Under the pieces are notes generated by a model. That model saw only the letters and a program-made list of their open reading frames with translations. It did no database searches and was not told where the DNA came from. From the NCBI GenBank assembly GCA_903913965.1, contig CAIWNB010000058.1, positions 1 to 48,121 of the forward strand: DNA of 48,121 nucleotides, in the 5' to 3' direction. Position 1 is the stretch's first letter. Every line of letters begins with the position of its first letter. Origin of the DNA: an uncultured beta proteobacterium. Its GTDB lineage: Bacteria > Pseudomonadota > Gammaproteobacteria > Burkholderiales > SG8-41. Position numbers and translations under genes: made by a program. Shown here in pieces: positions 1 through 7,172 of this stretch.

Positions 1-95
1 GTACCGATCACACAACCGGCAAACGCATAGGCCAGCACCGAGGGCTGCAAAGCCACTGAAAACCCGAGCATCAAATTGCCGAATACGCCGTCCAT
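1..95 (-). CDS. tctA: Tripartite tricarboxylate transporter large membrane subunit, 5' fragment
   Basis: Only the first 31 codons lie in the window; the gene continues past the left edge. The ATG at 95-93 shares its A with the TGA of the upstream tctB (TGATG), as expected for translationally coupled tct genes. The visible peptide starts MDGVFGNLMLGFSVAL and carries on as a hydrophobic stretch, which matches the N-terminus of TctA-family permeases. In this family TctA is the roughly 500-residue, about 12-helix inner-membrane channel that imports carboxylates together with TctB and a periplasmic Bug/TctC protein. The identification rests on a short peptide plus very clear context. Confidence 0.8.
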   Translation of the reverse strand, partial: MDGVFGNLMLGFSVALQPSVLAYAFAGCVIG

Positions 96-574
96 CAGAG
101 GCCCCAAGGACTGCGTGGCAGCTGCACTTTAAGCAGCGTGGCGAACAGATAATAAGAAATAAACGCGAAACCCAGCGCCACCGATGCGGTCGCGAGCGGC
201 TTCTTGCGCTCGACCACACCGAGGATAAACACCAGCACTGCGATCATGGTCAGACGGTAGCCGATGCGCTCCAGGGCAAAAGTCGCCGCTGCACACACCG
301 CCAGCAACACCAGTCCGCGCCGGCCCTCGCTCCAGTCGATGCTGTTGAGCAAGGGCGAACCGCTGCCACGCAGAACGATCAACAAGCCGAGGCCACCGAG
401 TATCGCCGCCAGCAACAAGGGCACGCTGCCGGGGCCGGGTGCGGCCATTGAACCCAACGGATAAACGCGGTTCTCCCACGCCACAAACGCTGCAATCGCC
501 ACCAACACAAGACCGGCGACATGATCGCCGCGCAGACCACGTTGCACTGCGGTCGGAGAAACCGATTCATCCAT
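95..574 (-). CDS. tctB: Tripartite tricarboxylate transporter small membrane subunit (TctB family)
   Basis: A 159-residue protein with four predicted membrane helices at roughly residues 17-35, 48-66, 87-105 and 110-148, the size and topology of TctB. TctB is the poorly conserved small subunit of TTT carboxylate importers and works with TctA in the inner membrane. The segment around residues 38-50 (YPLGSMAAPGPGSVP) resembles the conserved loop after helix 1 in this family. It starts 2 nt after the stop of the upstream Bug gene and overlaps the tctA start by one base, so all are probably co-transcribed. The substrate cannot be read from the sequence. Confidence 0.85.
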   Translation of the reverse strand: MDESVSPTAVQRGLRGDHVAGLVLVAIAAFVAWENRVYPLGSMAAPGPGSVPLLLAAILGGLGLLIVLRGSGSPLLNSIDWSEGRRGLVLLAVCAAATFALERIGYRLTMIAVLVFILGVVERKKPLATASVALGFAFISYYLFATLLKVQLPRSPWGL

Positions 575-576
575 AC

Positions 577-1545
577 TTATTTATCCTCTACCTTGCCAAT
601 GACTTTGACCACTTCAGCGAGCCGCCTGGCATCGGCGGCCCAGTATTTCGCAAACTCCGGTGCGTCAAGATACTGCACCGGTGAATTCACACGCGCCATC
701 GTGGCACGAAAATCAGGATCCTCCACCGCTTTTTTGGTGGCCTCGCGCAAGGTCTTAAGCACCGCGTCCGGTGTGGCCTTGGGCGCGAACATGCCGGCCC
801 AGATGTAATACTCGACATCCTGCCCGAGCTCTTTGAACGTCGGCACCTGCGGAAATGCCTCATGCCGTTTCGCGCCCCAGCCAATGATTGGACGTAATTT
901 GCCGGCATTGACCTGCGCGCTAATCGAGGCCGGACCACCGACCGTCATTTCGACGTGGCCGCCCAACACCATGGTGATGGCAGGCCCGCCGCCGGTGCTA
1001 TGCACCGCGCGCATCTTCAACTTGAACGCATGCAAAAACATTTCCACCGGCAGATGCAAAGCACCGTAGACACCCGAGGTCGAAAACGACAACTGCCCCT
1101 GTTTCTGTCGCGCCAGCGTCACCAGCTCAGGCAACGTCTTGACGGGCAATGAAGGATGCACCACGAGTATCACCGGGTCAGCCGAAATCAAGGCAATCGG
1201 CGCGAGTTGATCCAGCGTATAGGCGGGCTTCTGATCAAACAACCTGTCCGCCTCTGGCAGCACCGAGACGCTGGAGAGCGCCATCATGATGGTGTAGCCG
1301 TCGGGCTTGGCGTTGGCTACCGCCGCATTGCCGACCTTGCCACCGGCACCGGGACGGTTGTTGATGGTCACCGGCTGCTTGAGAATTTTCTCCAGCGCGG
1401 CGGCGGTCGGACGCCCTGTGATGTCCGCCACGCCCCCGGGCGGAAACGGCACGATCATGGTGATCGGACGCGCCGGATAGATCTCCTGCGCCGCAGCGGC
1501 AAAACCCATCGACGCCAGCATGAAACCAAGCATTACTCTACGCAT
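577..1545 (-). CDS. Bug/TctC-family periplasmic solute-binding protein (first copy in operon)
   Basis: A 322-residue secreted binding protein. The start chosen is the ATG at 1545, because GGGAGGA lies 6 nt upstream; a longer frame reaches 1572 without a better site. A signal peptide (MRRVMLGFMLASMGFAAAAQ) is followed by the Bug hallmark YPARPITMIVPFPPGG, then the NNRPGAGGKVGN motif near residue 70 and a PDGYT motif. Proteins of this family bind carboxylates in a Venus-flytrap fold and deliver them to TctAB, or act as sensors. Direct linkage to tctBA suggests that this copy serves the transporter. The ligand is unknown. Confidence 0.93.
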   Translation of the reverse strand: MRRVMLGFMLASMGFAAAAQEIYPARPITMIVPFPPGGVADITGRPTAAALEKILKQPVTINNRPGAGGKVGNAAVANAKPDGYTIMMALSSVSVLPEADRLFDQKPAYTLDQLAPIALISADPVILVVHPSLPVKTLPELVTLARQKQGQLSFSTSGVYGALHLPVEMFLHAFKLKMRAVHSTGGGPAITMVLGGHVEMTVGGPASISAQVNAGKLRPIIGWGAKRHEAFPQVPTFKELGQDVEYYIWAGMFAPKATPDAVLKTLREATKKAVEDPDFRATMARVNSPVQYLDAPEFAKYWAADARRLAEVVKVIGKVEDK

Positions 1546-1586
1546 GCTTCCTCCCGTTGTTTTGCCGCGCACCGCCTGCAGACGAC

Positions 1587-2474
1587 TCAGGCCACCGGAT
1601 TCTCGAGCGTGCCGATCGGTTCGATGGTGATCGCCACCACATCGCCCTTTTGCAGATATTTCGGCGGATTAAAACCAATGCCAACACCCGCGCAGGTGCC
1701 GGTGGCAATCAGATCGCCCGGGTCCAGCGTCATCACGCGCGAGAAGGTTTCGATCAGCGTCGGAATGTCGAAGATCAACTGGCTGACCAGCGCATCCTGC
1801 CGCAATTCACCGTTCACTTTCGTGATCAGGCGCAGTTGGGTCACATCCTTGATCTCGTCTGAGGTAACGATGCATGGCCCCATCGGGCAATAACTGTCGA
1901 GGCTCTTGCCGAGAAACCACTGGCGATGCTGGTTTTGCAGCGTGCGCGCGGTGGCATCGTTGATGACGGTGTAGCCGTAGACGTGGTCATAGGCATCCTT
2001 CTTCGAGATGCCGCGGCCGCCGGTACCGATGACGACACCGAGTTCGCCTTCGTAGTCGGTCGAGTTGCTGTAATCGAGATAACTCAGAATCGGCTCGCCG
2101 GGCCCGATCACCGAATTGGGCCATTTGGTGAACGGAATCGGCAGCTCAGGAATCGCGTTCTTGCCCGCACTCGCATCGACGCCGCTGTTGTGAAATTCAT
2201 GCGCGTGGTCGTAATAATTCTTGCCCACGCACAACACGTTCTTCGCCGGGCGCGGGATCGGTGCCAGCAGTTTTACACTGCCAAACGCCAGACGTCCTTC
2301 GCCGCTCTTCACCGCCGTGCGTGCGCGTTTCAAGCCATTTTTGCCGAGCGCGATAAACGCCGTCATGTCTTTCGGCAAGCGGGTCGTCGCCGCCAGATCA
2401 ACGATGCTGTTGGATTCAACATCGTGCACGCCGATGCGCGCACCCTTGTCATCAGAAAAAGTAACCAGACGCAT
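1587..2474 (-). CDS. Fumarylacetoacetate hydrolase (FAH) family protein
   Basis: A 295-residue enzyme. An N-terminal segment of about 70 residues precedes the FAH catalytic fold, which begins with the motif LCVGKNYYDHAHE near residue 80. The metal-binding acidic residues are visible in DYEGELGVVIG (around 140) and in the following NDATAR segment. The C-terminus has the usual LDPGDLIATGTCAGVG motif. Family members cleave C-C bonds or isomerise or decarboxylate oxo-acids, for example in aromatic meta-cleavage or acylpyruvate metabolism. The SD GGAG sits 7 nt before the ATG. Its position between two Bug genes suggests that it processes the imported carboxylate; the exact reaction cannot be assigned. 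Confidence 0.9.
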   Translation of the reverse strand: MRLVTFSDDKGARIGVHDVESNSIVDLAATTRLPKDMTAFIALGKNGLKRARTAVKSGEGRLAFGSVKLLAPIPRPAKNVLCVGKNYYDHAHEFHNSGVDASAGKNAIPELPIPFTKWPNSVIGPGEPILSYLDYSNSTDYEGELGVVIGTGGRGISKKDAYDHVYGYTVINDATARTLQNQHRQWFLGKSLDSYCPMGPCIVTSDEIKDVTQLRLITKVNGELRQDALVSQLIFDIPTLIETFSRVMTLDPGDLIATGTCAGVGIGFNPPKYLQKGDVVAITIEPIGTLENPVA

Positions 2475-2512
2475 TGAAGTTCTCCATCATTCAAAAACAA
2501 AATCGACTTTGT

Positions 2513-3481
2513 TCAATCGGCACGCGCACCGGACGCCTTGACCACTTTCGCCCATTTGGCGATGTCGTCGTTGAGATATTTCTCGAACTCGGCGGGGTTC
2601 ATGCTCATCGGTTCGGCGCCCTGCTCGTTCCAGGTTTTCTTCACATCAGGTCGCGCCGCAATGCGCACGATCTCGGCGTTCAGGCGGTCGATCACCGCTT
2701 TGGGCGTACCGGCAGGCACCATCACGCCAAGCCAGATCGTCGCCTCATAATCCTTGACGCCGGCCTCGCTGACAGTGGGCACATCGGGCAGCACGCTCGA
2801 GCGCTTGAGCCCGGTGGTGCCGAGCGCGCGTACGCGGCCGCCCCTGACCATGGGCGTCATGGTCGTGATCGCATCAAACATGATCTCGACCTGCCCGGAC
2901 ATCACACCGGTGCGCGCCTCCGAACTGCCCTTGTAGGGCACATGAGTGATGTCAACGCCGGCCATCGACTTGAACAACTCGCCGGCCAGATGATAGGGCG
3001 TGCCGTTGCCCGACGATGCGTAGTTCATGCCGTGCGGCTTGGCCCGCGCGATGGCGACCAGTTCCTTCACCGATTTGGCCGGCACCGAGGGATGCACCAC
3101 CATCACCAGATCCGAATAATTGATCGGCGCCACCGGCACGAACTCCTTCATCAGCGCAAACGGCTTTTTCTGGATCAGTGATTCGTTGATGGTGTGCGTG
3201 TTGGACATCAGTAACAGCGTGTAGCCGTCGGCGGGGGAACGCGCCACCAGCTCGGTGCCGATGATGGACCCGGCACCGGGACGATTGTCGATCACGAACG
3301 ATTGCCCGAGCGGTTCCTGCAGGCGTTGGCTGAGATAGCGTGCATAGATATCCGCCGGTCCCCCGGCGGCGAAGGGCACAACCACGCGCACCGATTTCGA
3401 CGGGTAGGTTTGTGCCTGCGCGAGGAGTGCTGTAAAAAGCAGCGACGCCAAGGTCAAGGCGGTGCGAAAGGACAGGTTCAT
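2513..3481 (-). CDS. Bug/TctC-family periplasmic solute-binding protein (second copy in operon)
   Basis: A 322-residue protein read from the ATG at 3481, which has a GAGGAG ribosome site upstream. The frame is open to 3577, but the extra residues lack signal-peptide character. The N-terminus MNLSFRTALTLASLLFTALLAQAQ is a signal peptide. It is followed by YPSKSVRVVVPFAAGGPADI, the DNRPGAGSIIG motif and SPADGYTLLLMSN, all diagnostic of the Bug family. It is the first gene of the operon, 38 nt before the FAH gene. It differs clearly in sequence from the other Bug protein of the operon, so it is probably not a recent tandem duplicate and may have a different ligand. Confidence 0.93.
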   Translation of the reverse strand: MNLSFRTALTLASLLFTALLAQAQTYPSKSVRVVVPFAAGGPADIYARYLSQRLQEPLGQSFVIDNRPGAGSIIGTELVARSPADGYTLLLMSNTHTINESLIQKKPFALMKEFVPVAPINYSDLVMVVHPSVPAKSVKELVAIARAKPHGMNYASSGNGTPYHLAGELFKSMAGVDITHVPYKGSSEARTGVMSGQVEIMFDAITTMTPMVRGGRVRALGTTGLKRSSVLPDVPTVSEAGVKDYEATIWLGVMVPAGTPKAVIDRLNAEIVRIAARPDVKKTWNEQGAEPMSMNPAEFEKYLNDDIAKWAKVVKASGARAD

Positions 3482-3842
3482 AAGGGGCTCCTCACCATTG
3501 CGGGATCGCGGAAAGGCGCCAGTATCCGGCCCGATCGTGCTGCGGTCAACCAAGCCGGCGACGTTTCGCACCGGCACTTGACCTCACGCGGCGGCGACAG
3601 AAAGCGTCCGCAGATGCAGCGCTCATCATCATCTGGCATGGCTCGTCCGCGCGGCGCCGCGGCGTGCTTGCCAGCGACGCTGGCGATGACTAATCTAGCC
3701 CCCCGCCGTTGCCGCTTAACGGCGGCACATCCTGCGGCTTCGTGGGCTGTGAAGCGCGCCTGGCCGCGCACCAGAAACGACACGACGCACACCACCAATA
3801 ACGCGCAGCGAAAATTGTTGCCGTCACGACAAAGGCTCACCG
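3482..3842. other. Divergent intergenic region with two palindromes
   Basis: These 361 nt separate the minus-strand carboxylate operon from the plus-strand MFS gene and must carry both promoters, though no convincing -35/-10 pair was found. Two inverted repeats are visible: GCCAG/CTGGC at about 3670-3684, and an 8-bp stem at 3703-3710 with 3718-3725 (CCGCCGTT/AACGGCGG, 7-nt loop). Neither is followed by a T-run, so they do not look like terminators. A 120-codon minus-strand frame covers the region but has no homology I recognise, and it overlaps the start of the Bug gene. Confidence 0.5.
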
Positions 3843-5156
3843 ATGGATACCGCAGAAAACACGGTCATGAAGCGCATGCTGGCGCGCGTCGTCGCGGCCC
3901 AACCGCATGAAATGCGCGCGCTGCTGTGGTCCTTCGCCTATTTCTTCTGCCTGCTCGCCGGCTACTACGTGCTGCGACCCGTGCGCGACGAGATGGGGCT
4001 CGCCAGCGGCATCAAGAATCTGCCCTGGCTGTTTACAGCGACTTTTTTTGTCATGCTGGCGGTGGTGCCGATCTATGGCGCGCTGGTGGCACGCCTGCCG
4101 CGCCAGCGCTTTATCCCGCTGGTCTATCACTTCTTTGTCATCAACATTGTGATCTTTTGGGTCTTGCTCACTCAAGGCATCGCACTCGCCGTTACCGCGC
4201 AGGTGTTTTTCGTCTGGATCAGCGTCTTTAACCTGTTTGCCGTATCGGTGTTCTGGTCGTTCATGGCCGACCTCTACGGCGCCGAACAGGGCAAGCGGCT
4301 GTTCGGCTTCATCGCGGCCGGCGGTTCGGCCGGTGCGCTGCTGGGGCCGTCGATTGCGGCGGGGCTCGCCGAGCCGCTCGGACGCGCCAATCTGTTGCTG
4401 ATCGCCGCCGTGCTGCTCGAATGCGCGGTGTTTTGCGCAATGCGCCTGGAAGCAGCCGCTGCCGTCTTCAAAGCCTCGGCGCAAGAGAGCACGCCAACCG
4501 CGCCAGCATCGAAAGGCTTCGGTGGCAGCTGGATTGGCGGCATCCTGATGATCGTGCGTTCGCCTTATCTGGCCGGCATCGCGACCTGGGTGGCGCTGCT
4601 GTCTCTGGCCGGCACCTTTTTGTATTTCCAGCAGGCCAACATCGTCTCCGCACTGACCGACGACCCCAACAAACGCACCGCCATCTTCGCGCGCATTGAT
4701 CTGGCGGTCAGTTTGCTGACGGTGATCGTGCAGTTTCTTGCCACCGGCAAACTGATCAAACGCTTTGGTGCGGGCCCGGCGACCGCCTTTCTGCCCTTCG
4801 TATTTGCCGCCGGTTTTATCGCGCTTTGGGCAACCCCCATGTTATGGGTGGTAATTGCTTTTCAGGCCTTGCAGCGGGCGGCCAACTTTGCCATCGCCAA
4901 TCCGGCGCGCGAAGTGTTGTTCACAGTGGTCGAGCGCGAGGAGAAATATAAAGCCAAGAACGTCATCGACAACGTGGTGTTTCGCGGCAGCGACGCCTTG
5001 TCCGGCTGGCTGTTCTCGGCCTTGCGCGGACTCGGTCTCGAACTCGGATCGATCTCGCTGGCGACGGTGCCGGTGGCGGCGTGCTGGCTGGCGCTGTCAC
5101 TGGCACTCGGCCGCGCGCATGAGCGCAAGGCTACAGACGCCAAAGCCGCGCCCTGA
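3843..5156 (+). CDS. MFS-type transporter, distantly like NTP/NDP exchangers
   Basis: A 437-residue polytopic protein with about 12 hydrophobic segments and a hydrophilic central loop around residues 205-222. The N-terminal region HEMRALLWSFAYFF followed by YYVLRPVRDEMG is characteristic of a proteobacterial transporter group that automated annotation calls MFS and that resembles the ATP/ADP translocase (TLC) family. The C-terminal half contains EREEKYKAKNVIDNVVFRG, also typical of that group. The substrate is unknown. It is convergent with the selenoprotein gene, leaving only 3 nt between the stop codons. No strong Shine-Dalgarno precedes the ATG; this start gives the usual family N-terminus. 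Confidence 0.8.
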   Translation: MDTAENTVMKRMLARVVAAQPHEMRALLWSFAYFFCLLAGYYVLRPVRDEMGLASGIKNLPWLFTATFFVMLAVVPIYGALVARLPRQRFIPLVYHFFVINIVIFWVLLTQGIALAVTAQVFFVWISVFNLFAVSVFWSFMADLYGAEQGKRLFGFIAAGGSAGALLGPSIAAGLAEPLGRANLLLIAAVLLECAVFCAMRLEAAAAVFKASAQESTPTAPASKGFGGSWIGGILMIVRSPYLAGIATWVALLSLAGTFLYFQQANIVSALTDDPNKRTAIFARIDLAVSLLTVIVQFLATGKLIKRFGAGPATAFLPFVFAAGFIALWATPMLWVVIAFQALQRAANFAIANPAREVLFTVVEREEKYKAKNVIDNVVFRGSDALSGWLFSALRGLGLELGSISLATVPVAACWLALSLALGRAHERKATDAKAAP

Positions 5157-5159
5157 CGC

Positions 5160-5675
5160 TCAGGCCAATTGCAACAACTTGAGCGCCCGCTCGATCACGT
5201 CATCGGCGATTTGCTTTAACTCGTCGGCGCTGCGGTTCTGGATCGGGTGCGGCGTATAGACCACCGCCGGCTCAAAACCCAGCGCACGCGACTGCACCTC
5301 GACCGCATCGCGAAATTCGGTCGTGATGATGGAGACACCGGCGATGCCGCGGCTGTCAAAGTTCATCAGGTCGTGCAGACTGCACGACGTGCATGAGCCT
5401 CAGTCGGAAAGCCCGATCATCACCACATCAACCGCGGCGGCGATTTTCTGCAGGTTCTCCGTTGTCGCGACCTTGGCGTTGGTCGGTTTGCCAACACGCA
5501 CGGTGTTCAAGCCGCGTTCACGCAAGCGCAGCTCGACCTGATTAAAAAACTCGTCGGTACGTGTCTTGCCAATATCAAAGAGACCGATGGTTTTTCCAGC
5601 CAGCGATGGCGGTGGCGTCAGCCGCGCGCGTTTAACCGGTGACATTTCTGACGTCGGATCCCGCATCCAGTTCAT
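5160..5675 (-). CDS. UGSC-family selenoprotein; in-frame TGA at 5400-5402 read as selenocysteine
   Basis: Reading through one TGA gives a 171-residue protein with selenocysteine at position 92. The residues around it read IGLSD-U-GSCTSCSLHD, which contains the UGSC motif that names a known (seleno)protein family. Without readthrough the frame splits into a 91-residue piece and a 68-residue piece in the same frame, each with no family match of its own. The N-terminal half has a Rossmann-like beginning (AGKTIGLFDIGKTRTDEFF) and the C-terminal half continues as an alpha/beta domain. The ATG overlaps the upstream stop (ATGA), and a purine-rich GAGGGGG site lies just ahead. The role is unknown but likely redox, given Sec next to Cys95 and Cys98 and the thioredoxin-like neighbour. 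The selenocysteine machinery is not in this window. Confidence 0.88.
5364..5399 (-). promoter_or_regulatory. Candidate bacterial SECIS element for the UGSC selenoprotein
   Basis: Directly 3' of the TGA there are 11 nt and then a perfect 7-bp stem, GTCGTGC / GCACGAC, closed by the 5-nt loop AGTCT (plus-strand coordinates 5370-5388). The loop begins 18 nt after the UGA and has G as its second base. From memory, E. coli fdhF has a very similar apex (GC-AGGUCU-GC) 17 nt after its UGA. The flanks can add outer pairing (TCAT with ATGA, GGCT with AGCC). There is no bulged U in the upper stem. The element lies inside the coding sequence, as bacterial SECIS elements do. Confidence 0.75.
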
Positions 5676-6790
5676 TCCCCAATCCCCCTCATATCCCTAA
5701 CTTCCCTGGTCACCAACTGCAATTCAGCTTTATTGCGCCCGGCCAACCAGCCCGGCAACACCGCTGAAAACAAACCGGCCTGACCGCCGGCACGCACCAC
5801 GACAATGCCGTCGTCGTGAAACTTAGGAATCATTTCGTCAGCGCGCCCCGCCGCCACGCCCTCACCAATGCCGTCGAGCCCGGCGAGTATCTCGCGTCCC
5901 GGCCGTATCGTTGCCTCATACAAAGCGCGTTCGATCTCACGCCGGCCCCACCCCGCTTCCCTGTAGATACGGTAATGCTCGGGCGAGAGCACAACGATGG
6001 CGCGCGCCGATTGAGTCAGGCGCACATGCCCCATGCGCACGAGATGCGTGGCGAAAGAACGCGACAGCCCCGCAGGATCACGCGTCTTTTGATCAACAAA
6101 CGCTTCGACGCCATGGCCCTGAAACAGCGTCACCGCCGAGCGGCCGCGCGGAATGCCGCGCGCCACCGACAGCGGCTCCCAATCCGGATCAGTTTCGTCC
6201 TCGGCAAAACACAAGGTAATCTTGCTCGGCGCACCGAGTGTGGCGCGGTCGGCCTCACCGGGCTTGCCGCCACCGACGTTGCGCACAATTAGATTCAGTG
6301 CGCGGCCGATCGTCAGGTTGGCACGATTACCCTGCCCCAGCGCATTCACACCTGCATTCATGCCGATCGCCTGAGTCACCGGACCGTTGACGATAATCAC
6401 CGGTGAGGAAAAATAGGTTGTCGCCAGCACCCCGTGCAGGGTGAACAATGGATCCAACGCGGCTTCCAGCACCGCCAGCAACACCGGCATGTATTCGGGT
6501 TTGCAACCCGCCATCACCGCATTGATCGCCACTTTCTCGATCGTGCACGGCGCCAGATAAGGCGGAATATTACCGATCACCTCGGTGGGCTTGCGACTGC
6601 TGCCCTTCAACATACGCAGCACGCGCTCATCGGTCGGCGGCGTCACCGGCAGACCATCACTCCAGCCCCGTTCAAAGCAAATTTCCATCGGGTCGGCGTG
6701 CGCGCTGTATTCGATCTTGCGTGCCGCCAGAACGATGCCGCCCTTATGCCTGGCTTCCAACCGCTCGGCCACCCCGGGCTCGAGAGTCAA
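5672..6790 (-). CDS. Conserved protein of unknown function, partner of the UGSC selenoprotein
   Basis: A 372-residue soluble protein that I know only as a conserved neighbour of UGSC-type genes; no catalytic function is established. Visible blocks are FERGWSDGLPVTPPTDERV (about 38-56), the PPYLAPCTIEKVAINAVMAGC region (about 76-97), GMNAGVNALGQGNRANLTIG (about 143-162), and an acidic CFAEDE motif near 193. The start shown is a TTG at 6790 with a GAGG 4 nt upstream; the first ATG is 33 codons later and would remove conserved sequence. The frame is the same as that of the upstream thioredoxin-like gene, only 6 nt away across a TGA, so the two may be one selenoprotein. The 3' end overlaps the UGSC gene by 4 nt, implying translational coupling. 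Confidence 0.75.
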   Translation of the reverse strand: MTLEPGVAERLEARHKGGIVLAARKIEYSAHADPMEICFERGWSDGLPVTPPTDERVLRMLKGSSRKPTEVIGNIPPYLAPCTIEKVAINAVMAGCKPEYMPVLLAVLEAALDPLFTLHGVLATTYFSSPVIIVNGPVTQAIGMNAGVNALGQGNRANLTIGRALNLIVRNVGGGKPGEADRATLGAPSKITLCFAEDETDPDWEPLSVARGIPRGRSAVTLFQGHGVEAFVDQKTRDPAGLSRSFATHLVRMGHVRLTQSARAIVVLSPEHYRIYREAGWGRREIERALYEATIRPGREILAGLDGIGEGVAAGRADEMIPKFHDDGIVVVRAGGQAGLFSAVLPGWLAGRNKAELQLVTREVRDMRGIGE

Positions 6791-6799
6791 CGAACCTCA
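6764..6799 (-). promoter_or_regulatory. Hairpin after the TGA that ends the thioredoxin-like frame (possible second SECIS)
   Basis: After the TGA at 6797-6799, a stem CTCG-A-GCC / GGC-CGAG forms with a single bulged A on the 5' side and the 6-nt loop CGGGGT. The loop starts 20 nt after the UGA and has G at its second position, which fits general bacterial SECIS geometry. In GC-rich coding DNA such hairpins also arise by chance, so this is suggestive only. Confidence 0.35.
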
Positions 6800-7144
6800 C
6801 CCGGGCTGGGTTGCGGGCAGGCCATCGCCAAGGCCGGCGATACCGGTCAGACGCTGCCACGCCGCGCGATCCCACCCCATCACGCGCTCGACTTCCAGAC
6901 CGTCCTTGTAGCGTATCAGCGTCGGCGTCGCCTTGATCGCATTCAGCCATGAGACATCCAGCGCACGATCGTCGATCATACTGGCGACGCCGCCGGGAAA
7001 TTGTGGATCGTCCTGCGAGACCACCTGAAATGGCATCGAATGCGCAGCCGCCTCGCGCAATTGCGGTACGATCATTGCGCAGGTCGGGCATGAGCGTTTA
7101 ACGAAGGCGGCCAGCCCATCGGCAACAAGAGGGTTCGGTTCCAA
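6797..7144 (-). CDS. Thioredoxin-like protein with CPTC active site
   Basis: A 115-residue thioredoxin-fold protein. The active site is CPTC at residues 19-22 in FVKRSCPTCAMIVPQL, and the conserved cis-proline is visible in KATPTLIRY near residue 74. It has no signal peptide, so it is probably cytoplasmic. The start is a TTG at 7144: AGGA lies 6 nt upstream, and an in-frame stop just beyond rules out an earlier start. It is the first gene of the minus-strand selenoprotein cassette, and a likely role is to reduce or oxidise the downstream partners. If the TGA at 6797-6799 is recoded, this is the N-terminal domain of a 490-residue protein with Sec at position 116. Confidence 0.82.
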   Translation of the reverse strand: MEPNPLVADGLAAFVKRSCPTCAMIVPQLREAAAHSMPFQVVSQDDPQFPGGVASMIDDRALDVSWLNAIKATPTLIRYKDGLEVERVMGWDRAAWQRLTGIAGLGDGLPATQPG

Positions 7145-7172
7145 GGTTCATCCTGCTATGATTTGTGCGTGA

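Noticed and set aside
3478-3840. 120-codon minus-strand frame in the divergent gap
   Set aside because: Arg/Ala-rich composition without a recognisable family; overlaps the Bug gene start and promoter space.
5160-5675. Reading the UGSC locus as a pseudogene broken by a nonsense mutation
   Set aside because: The two halves are in one frame, the TGA falls exactly at the family's catalytic position and a SECIS-like hairpin follows; decay would not be expected to produce this.
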